From: Acidimicrobiaceae bacterium | GTDB lineage: Bacteria > Actinomycetota > Acidimicrobiia > Acidimicrobiales > JAUTXP01 | DNA: 64,000 bases | NCBI GenBank assembly: GCA_030837965.1 | Contig: JAUTXP010000007.1 | Span: 1 to 64,000, forward strand | Direction: 5' to 3' | Shown here: positions 59,202-64,000 of the stretch, in pieces | Layout: each line of letters opens with the position of its first letter | Position numbering within the stretch: the stretch's first letter is position 1 | Notes under the pieces: generated by a model | Told to the model about the DNA's origin: nothing | Databases searched by the model: none | Seen by the model: only the letters and a program-made list of their open reading frames with translations | Made by a program: the position numbers and the translations under genes

Positions 59202-60042
59202 CGGGGGCGAGGGGGGCGACGGCGACGGGGGCGACGGGGGCGACGGCGAGGGGGGCGGGGGAGCGGGGGGCGAGCGCGGCGAGGGGGGCGAGGGGGAGGG
59301 AGGTGCGGCGCAGCACTCGAGGCAGGCGGGGCAGAACCTGTCGGGCCGACATGCCCGCGGCCAGCAAGGCCGCCTTGCGCCGGGCGTCCCACCGCAGGCC
59401 GTACCCCTCGCGCAGCGGCCGGGGCAGCAGGCCGACGGTGACCTCGCGGCCCAATGCGAACACCGGCTCGGCCAGCCACGGCGCCTTGGGGTGGAGCACG
59501 TCGGCGGCCAGCGACCGGGCCTGGTCGCTCACCTGCGGTCCAAGCGCGGCGACCATGCCCCGCACGTACACGCGGAAGTCGGCCAGCGTCTCGGGCTGGG
59601 CCTCGACCGGGCAGCCCAACAGCGCGGCCACCGCCTTGGAGTCCCGGTAGTACGACTCGGCGTCGGCGTCCGACAACGGCCGCACGAAGCGCCCGTACAC
59701 GCGCATGGCCGTGTCCACCAGCGTGGCGTGGACCCAGAGCAACAGCTCCGGGTCGTTGGCCGAGTACCCCGGCCCCTGCACCCGGTCGTGCACGGCCCGC
59801 ACCGCGGCCGCGGCCCGCTCGGCCGCGTCGACGGAGCCGAACACGATCGTGTAGGTCGCCTCCAACGTGCGTTGCAGCCGGGCGTACGGATTGGCCTTGA
59901 AGTCGCTGTGCTCGGCCACGCCGCTCGCCACGGACGGATGGGCCAACTGCATGAGCAGGGCCCGTCCGCCGCCCAGCAGGAGGACCGACTCGCCGTTGAC
60001 CCTGCGCACCACCGAGTCGTCGGTGAACAGGCCCTCCCTCAC
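59176..60042 (-). CDS. DUF2236 (MpaB/latex-clearing-type) oxygenase-like protein
   Basis: 288 residues from GTG 60042. The core is typical: VNGESVLLLGGGRALLMQLAHPSVASGV, EHSDFKANPYARLQRT with His/Asp ligands for haem or metal, WVHATLVDTAMRVYGRF. Members include rubber oxygenase Lcp and mycophenolic acid MpaB. The C-terminal tail is a low-complexity APLAP region ending in residues from the palindrome (VLGTFSCP). Overlaps the fbiC stop by four bases. Confidence 0.8.
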   Translation of the reverse strand: MREGLFTDDSVVRRVNGESVLLLGGGRALLMQLAHPSVASGVAEHSDFKANPYARLQRTLEATYTIVFGSVDAAERAAAAVRAVHDRVQGPGYSANDPELLLWVHATLVDTAMRVYGRFVRPLSDADAESYYRDSKAVAALLGCPVEAQPETLADFRVYVRGMVAALGPQVSDQARSLAADVLHPKAPWLAEPVFALGREVTVGLLPRPLREGYGLRWDARRKAALLAAGMSARQVLPRLPRVLRRTSLPLAPLAALAPRSPAPLAVAPVAPVAVAPLAPVLGTFSCP

Positions 60043-62300
60043 GCGGTGGCCACCCGCCCGTACACGGTGGTGCGCTGTTCCAGGGTCCGGCCCAGCGGCT
60101 CGACGATGGCCCGGAAGCCGGCCTCGTCCATCTCCTGGCCGTGGGCCGCCCCCGCGGCCCGCGAGATGTTCTCGTCCATCAGCGTGCCGCCCAAGTCGTT
60201 CACGCCCGCCAAGAGCATCTGCCGGACGCCGCCCACGCCCATCTTCACCCACGAGACCTGGATGTTGTCGACCCAGCCTGCGTACGCGATGCGGGCCACC
60301 GCGTGCATGAGCACGGTCTCGCGAAACGTCGGCCCTCGCCGGCTCTTGTGCTGGAGGTACATGGGCGCGGCCATGTGAACGAATGGCAGGGGGACGAACT
60401 CGGTGAACCCGCCCGTCTCCTTTTGCAGGTCGCGCGTGCGCACCATGTGCCGGGCCCAGTGCACGGGCTTCTCGATGGACCCGAACATGATGGTGATGTT
60501 CGACCGCAGGCCCACCGAGTGGGCCACCCGATGGGCTTCGAGCCACTCCTCGGTGTTGATCTTGTCCGGGCACAGCTCGGCCCTGATCTCGTCGTCGAGG
60601 ATCTCGGCCGCGGTGCCGGGCAGGGTCTTCAGGCCCGCGGCCATCAGCCTGCGCAGGTAGTCGGCCAAGGGCTCGCCCAACCGCTTGGCCCCCTCGGTCA
60701 CCTCCAGCGCGGTGAACCCGTGGATGTGGATGGTGGGCGACGCGGCCCGCACGGCGGCGATGACGTGGAGGTAGTAGTCGCCGTCGAAGGACGGATGGAT
60801 GCCGCCTTGCAGGCAGACCTCGGTGGCGCCCTTGGCCTCGGCCTCGGCCACCCGCCGGGTGATCTCGTCCACTTCCAGGAGATAGGGCGCGCCTCGCAGG
60901 TTCAGCGACAGCGGGCCTTTGGAGAAGGCGCAGAAGCGGCACTTGAACGTGCAGACGTTCGTGTAGTTGATGTTGCGGTTGACCACGAAGGTGACCACGT
61001 CGCCCACCGCCCGCGTGCGCAGGTCGTCGGCCACCTCGGCCACGGCCGCCACCTCCGGGCCGCGGGCCGTGAACAGGGCGGCGATCTCGTCGACCCCAGG
61101 CTCTTGGCCCATCAGGACGCCCGCCAGCACCTCGCCCACCACGCCGCCCGCTCGGGGCATGGGCGCGGGGATGAGCGTGGGCGGCTCGACCTCGGCGCCG
61201 GAGTACCAGGCCTCGCCCGGCTCTCGCCCCAGCCCTTCGGCATCGGAGCGGTCCTGCACCGCGAAGCGCAGGGCGGGGTCGAGCCACTGCTCGGGCCGAT
61301 GCACGAACTCGGGGTACACGGTGAGTCGCGGGGCAAGGGACAGGCCGCGCCCCTCGGTCACGGCGCGCAGCCGGTCGATGGCGGGCCAGGGACGCTCGGG
61401 GTTGACGTGGTCGGGTGTCACCGGCGACACGCCGCCCCAATCGTCGATGCCGGCGTCGAGTAGTCGGCCGAAGTCGTCCGACAGGTTGGGCGGGGCCTGC
61501 ACGTGCACGTCCTCGGACAGCAGGACGCGGGCCGCGGCGACCGACCAGAGGTACTCGTCCTCGGGGCATGGCGGCGCGTCGTGCATGGCCGTGCCCGGCT
61601 TGGGCAGGAAGTTCTGGACGATCACCTCTTGCACGTGGCCGTGGCGCCTGTGCGAGGCGGCGATGGCCTGCAACGCGGTGATGCGGTCGGCCCTCGTCTC
61701 GCCGATCCCGCACAGGATCCCCGTGGTGAACGGGATGCCCAACTCGCCCGCCCACTCCAAGGTGGCCAGCCTGCGCTCGGGCGTCTTGTCCGGGGCGCCG
61801 CGGTGGCAGGCCAGGTCGTCCCGAAGGGACTCGACCATCATCCCCTGCCCGGCCGACACCGTGCGCAGCCGGGCCAGGTCGTCCTTCGACAGCGCGCCCG
61901 CGTTGGCATGGGGCAGCAGGCCGGTGGCGTCGAGCACCGCTCGACAGGCCTCGACCAGGTAGTCGACGGTTGACGCGAAGCCGTGCTGGCTGAGCCAGTC
62001 GCGCGCCGCCGGATAGCGGTCCTCGGGGACCTCGCCCAAGGTGAACAAGGCCTCGTGGCAGCCCGCGGCCGCGCCCGCCCTGGCCACCTCGAGTACCTCG
62101 TCGATCGACATGTAGGGCGACGCCAGTCGGGCGGGCGGCTTGGCGAACGTGCAGTAGCCGCACCGGTCCCTGCACAGCTCGGTGAGCGGGATGAAGACCT
62201 TGGGGGAGTAGGTGATCCGAGTGCCGTGTGCGCGGTCGCGCACCTCGGCCGCGGCGGCCAGCAGCTCTTCGAGGGGCGCGGCCACCAGATCAAGAGCCAT
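60039..62300 (-). CDS. fbiC: FO synthase (fused CofG-CofH)
   Basis: 753 residues from ATG 62300. Two radical-SAM modules: the CofG half with CRDRCGYC near residue 40, the CofH half with CTFKCRFC. FbiC joins a diaminouracil to tyrosine to give FO, the chromophore of F420. Full-length fusion as in actinobacteria (split in archaea). Divergent from the BtuF-like gene; the DUF2236 gene follows with a four-base overlap, so an F420-linked role for that oxygenase is plausible. Confidence 0.96.
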   Translation of the reverse strand: MALDLVAAPLEELLAAAAEVRDRAHGTRITYSPKVFIPLTELCRDRCGYCTFAKPPARLASPYMSIDEVLEVARAGAAAGCHEALFTLGEVPEDRYPAARDWLSQHGFASTVDYLVEACRAVLDATGLLPHANAGALSKDDLARLRTVSAGQGMMVESLRDDLACHRGAPDKTPERRLATLEWAGELGIPFTTGILCGIGETRADRITALQAIAASHRRHGHVQEVIVQNFLPKPGTAMHDAPPCPEDEYLWSVAAARVLLSEDVHVQAPPNLSDDFGRLLDAGIDDWGGVSPVTPDHVNPERPWPAIDRLRAVTEGRGLSLAPRLTVYPEFVHRPEQWLDPALRFAVQDRSDAEGLGREPGEAWYSGAEVEPPTLIPAPMPRAGGVVGEVLAGVLMGQEPGVDEIAALFTARGPEVAAVAEVADDLRTRAVGDVVTFVVNRNINYTNVCTFKCRFCAFSKGPLSLNLRGAPYLLEVDEITRRVAEAEAKGATEVCLQGGIHPSFDGDYYLHVIAAVRAASPTIHIHGFTALEVTEGAKRLGEPLADYLRRLMAAGLKTLPGTAAEILDDEIRAELCPDKINTEEWLEAHRVAHSVGLRSNITIMFGSIEKPVHWARHMVRTRDLQKETGGFTEFVPLPFVHMAAPMYLQHKSRRGPTFRETVLMHAVARIAYAGWVDNIQVSWVKMGVGGVRQMLLAGVNDLGGTLMDENISRAAGAAHGQEMDEAGFRAIVEPLGRTLEQRTTVYGRVATA

Positions 62301-62338
62301 GGACCGACACCGTAGGACGCCGCACTACCTTGCGAGAA

Positions 62339-63235
62339 GTGCCTCCCGCCGAGCCGCCTCGCATCGCCAGCCTGATCCCTTCGGGCACCGACATCGCCGT
62401 GGCCCTCGGATTGGGCGAGTACGTCGTCGGCATCTCGCACGAGTGCGACAACCCGGCCACCGCGGGCAGGCCGGTGCTGACATCGAGCGAGGTGCCCGCC
62501 GCGCCTGCCACCGCACCCGCTGACGTCGACGCGGCCGTGGTCGACGCCGTGCGCGCGGGCCGGCCGCTGTACCGGACCGACATGGACCTGCTGGCCTCGC
62601 TGTCGCCCACCGTCGTCTTGGCCCAGGACGTGTGCGACGTCTGCGCCGTGCCCGGCAGGGACGTGGCCGACAAGCTGCCGCCGGGGGCCGAGCTGGTGCA
62701 GTTGCAGGCCACGTCGTTGGCGGGCCTGGAGGACGACCTCATCCGGGTGGGCGACGCGTGCGGGGTGGCCGAGCAGGCCATGGCCATGATCCATCGGTTG
62801 CGGGCCATCCGCTTCGAGGTCATGGGCCGCATCGGCGGGGCCAGACGGCTGCGGGTGCTGACCCTCGAGTGGGGCGACCCGCCCTTCATCGGCGGGCACT
62901 GGGTTCCGGACATGGTGGGCACGGCCGGGGGCGACAACCTCTTGGTTGAGCCCGGCGACCCCTCAGTGCGCAGCGACTGGGCCGCGGTGGGCGCGGCCGA
63001 GCCCGAGGTCGTGGTGTTCATGCCCTGCGGCTATCGGCTGGGGCAGGCGGTGGACGAGGGCAGGACCCTCGTGGGCAGGCTGCCGGACGTGCCCTGGTGG
63101 GCGGTCGACGCCACCACCTTGTTCTCGCGCTGCACGCCCGCGGCCGTGTCTCACGGCCTGCACACGCTGGCGGGAATCCTGCACCCCGAGGTGTGCCCGC
63201 CCCCGTCCGCCTTCTTCGCCCAACTGCTCACCTGA
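62339..63235 (+). CDS. BtuF-like periplasmic-binding-fold protein without signal peptide
   Basis: 298 residues from GTG 62339. The start of the type III binding-protein fold (RIASLIPSGTDIAVALGLGEYVVGISHECD) matches cobalamin/siderophore-binding proteins, with a later LTLEWGDPPFIGGHWVPDMV. No signal peptide or lipobox is present, and no BtuCD genes are near, so it may act in the cytosol. It starts 38 bases from the divergent fbiC start. Confidence 0.82.
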   Translation: MPPAEPPRIASLIPSGTDIAVALGLGEYVVGISHECDNPATAGRPVLTSSEVPAAPATAPADVDAAVVDAVRAGRPLYRTDMDLLASLSPTVVLAQDVCDVCAVPGRDVADKLPPGAELVQLQATSLAGLEDDLIRVGDACGVAEQAMAMIHRLRAIRFEVMGRIGGARRLRVLTLEWGDPPFIGGHWVPDMVGTAGGDNLLVEPGDPSVRSDWAAVGAAEPEVVVFMPCGYRLGQAVDEGRTLVGRLPDVPWWAVDATTLFSRCTPAAVSHGLHTLAGILHPEVCPPPSAFFAQLLT

Positions 63236-63288
63236 CCGGCCCGCGCCTACGCCGGCGCCAGCGCTCAGCGCCAGCGCAGAGCCGGCGA

Positions 63289-63852
63289 TCAGGACAGGGC
63301 CACTTTGAGGTCGGCGGCCTGGTTCTGGGTCAGGCTGGTCACCACGAACTGGCCGTCCACGATGGGCGACTGGAACTTGGGCGTGGACAGCACCCGGCCG
63401 AAGGCGACCAGGGCCACCGTCTTGCTGATGTAGTCGCGCGACAGCGCGGCCAGCGCCTCCACGTCGTCGCCGCGCAGCGTCATGCGCACCACGGGCGGGC
63501 CGTTGACCGTGGTCTCGGCCACCACGTCTGCCTTCTTGATGGTCAGCACGGACGGGCCCAGGCTGAGGCACTGGTTGACGTGCAGGATGGAGGTGGCCTT
63601 GTCGGGCGCGGGGTTGGTGTTGCGCGACGGGCAGTCCTCGGCCTCGCCCAGCACGGGGCGGAACTGCAAGGTGCTGGGCTTGGGATGGGTGACGGGCAGG
63701 GCCACGGTTGCGTCCGTGCTGCTGGTCGACTTCGACGTCGACGACGAGTTGGATTTGCACGCGCCGCCGGCAGCGGCCACGACGACGACGGCGACCAAGA
63801 CCAACATTCTCAACCGCACGGCGGCCACGTCGACCCCGCGGCGGCGCGTCAT
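63289..63852 (-). CDS. Lipoprotein with SecD P1-head-like domain
   Basis: 187 residues from ATG 63852. Lipobox AAGGAC, then a Ser/Thr-rich linker. The C-terminal domain (VLTIKKADVVAETTVNGPPV, DYISKTVALVAFGRVLSTPK, GQFVVTSLTQNQAADLKVAL) has the pattern of the SecDF P1 head: G.A.l.vDG...P.i..G...itg.f...A..L. Such lipoproteins occur in actinobacteria; role unknown. Start overlaps the pgl stop (ATGA). Confidence 0.7.
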   Translation of the reverse strand: MTRRRGVDVAAVRLRMLVLVAVVVVAAAGGACKSNSSSTSKSTSSTDATVALPVTHPKPSTLQFRPVLGEAEDCPSRNTNPAPDKATSILHVNQCLSLGPSVLTIKKADVVAETTVNGPPVVRMTLRGDDVEALAALSRDYISKTVALVAFGRVLSTPKFQSPIVDGQFVVTSLTQNQAADLKVALS

Positions 63853-64000
63853 CGGGGCGCGGCCTCGCCGTCCACCAGCCACACCACCCGGTCGGCCCGA
63901 ACGCGCGCCGCGGGCACGTCCTCGCCGTCGGCCACGCGCTGCATGGCCTCCTGCTTGTCGGAGCCCATCACGGTGAAGACGACCAGTCGGGCCCGGCTGA
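63849..64000 (-). CDS. pgl: 6-phosphogluconolactonase, C-terminal part (truncated by window edge)
   Basis: The minus strand from the right edge reads RLVVFTVMGSDKQEAMQRV, GEDVPAARVRADRVVWLVDGEAA, ending at a TGA (63849-63851). The VVFTVxGxxK and GedxPAArV blocks are the C-terminal signature of Pgl, which hydrolyses 6-phosphogluconolactone in the pentose phosphate pathway. Only the last ~50 residues are in the window. The next gene's ATG overlaps this stop. Confidence 0.85.
   Translation of the reverse strand, partial: SRARLVVFTVMGSDKQEAMQRVADGEDVPAARVRADRVVWLVDGEAAPR

Overview
The window is very GC-rich (roughly 70% or more), gene-dense, and carries actinobacterial markers: a WhiB-type Fe-S regulator, a fused FO synthase (FbiC) for coenzyme F420, a PPOX-type F420/FMN enzyme, DUF3151, and a CAP protein with repeats of the GYWLVARDGGIFSFG type that I associate with Acidimicrobiia. 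An uncultured Acidimicrobiia-like actinomycete is the best fit, probably from a metagenome. This placement is inference from gene content. Nothing in the window identifies a species. I see no rRNA, tRNA, IS element, prophage or CRISPR array.

Layout. 1-418: a fragment of a solute-binding protein that looks betaproteobacterial, joined head-on to a truncated actinobacterial glycosidase (likely assembly chimera). 420-4916: a sugar operon (glycosidase end, ROK kinase, mannose-6-phosphate isomerase, exported binding-protein-like protein) with 4-base overlaps. 4997-6361: CAP/repeat secreted protein under a c-di-GMP-I (GEMM) riboswitch. 6510-11603: small secreted protein, OsmC, a two-subunit M16 peptidase, a small coiled coil, a GCS2 ligase. 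11650-15533: FecR-like membrane protein divergent from a large coiled-coil protein. 15598-17319: PilB/GspE ATPase with a c-di-GMP-binding MshEN motif. 17436-26145: SRPBCC, WhiB, PPOX, FdhD/MobA, Ser/Thr kinase, PHP phosphoesterase, gamma-glutamyltransferase, SirB1-like protein. 26225-33476: acyl-CoA synthetase, GNAT, DNA glycosylase, TyrS, L,D-transpeptidase, HIT, DUF3151, methyltransferase, carbonic anhydrase. 33589-40866: metzincin lipoprotein, two AI-2E-type permeases, RNase D, secreted TIM-barrel protein, YihY. 40908-45458: a PilT-like protein with degraded ATPase motifs, a GAF-GGDEF-EAL protein and a FIST protein. 45575-52268: DinB-like and Cys-rich proteins, M20 peptidase, glycolate oxidase GlcDEF. 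52311-57005: DUF5317-MFS-coiled-coil fusion divergent from a structured leader, a 31-residue membrane peptide and a GGDEF-EAL protein. 57062-64000: zinc-ribbon protein, LOG-like protein, DUF2236 oxygenase, FbiC, BtuF-like protein, SecD-head lipoprotein and the end of 6-phosphogluconolactonase.

Two themes link the genes. First, c-di-GMP: a riboswitch, an MshEN ATPase, two GGDEF-EAL enzymes, a FIST sensor and a PilT-like protein all lie in the window. Second, dispersed palindromes: eight copies of a 31-bp element (arms CTTTTCCACAGCA / TGCTGTGGAAAAG) that is open in all six frames, sits in every kind of gene junction, and is read in frame inside the FecR-like gene and at the start of the YihY gene. 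A second family (19/18-bp arms beginning TTCTGGGCACC) has two copies, one of which supplies the last residues of the DUF2236 protein. The 31-bp family resembles paired DnaA boxes and is the most unusual signal here.
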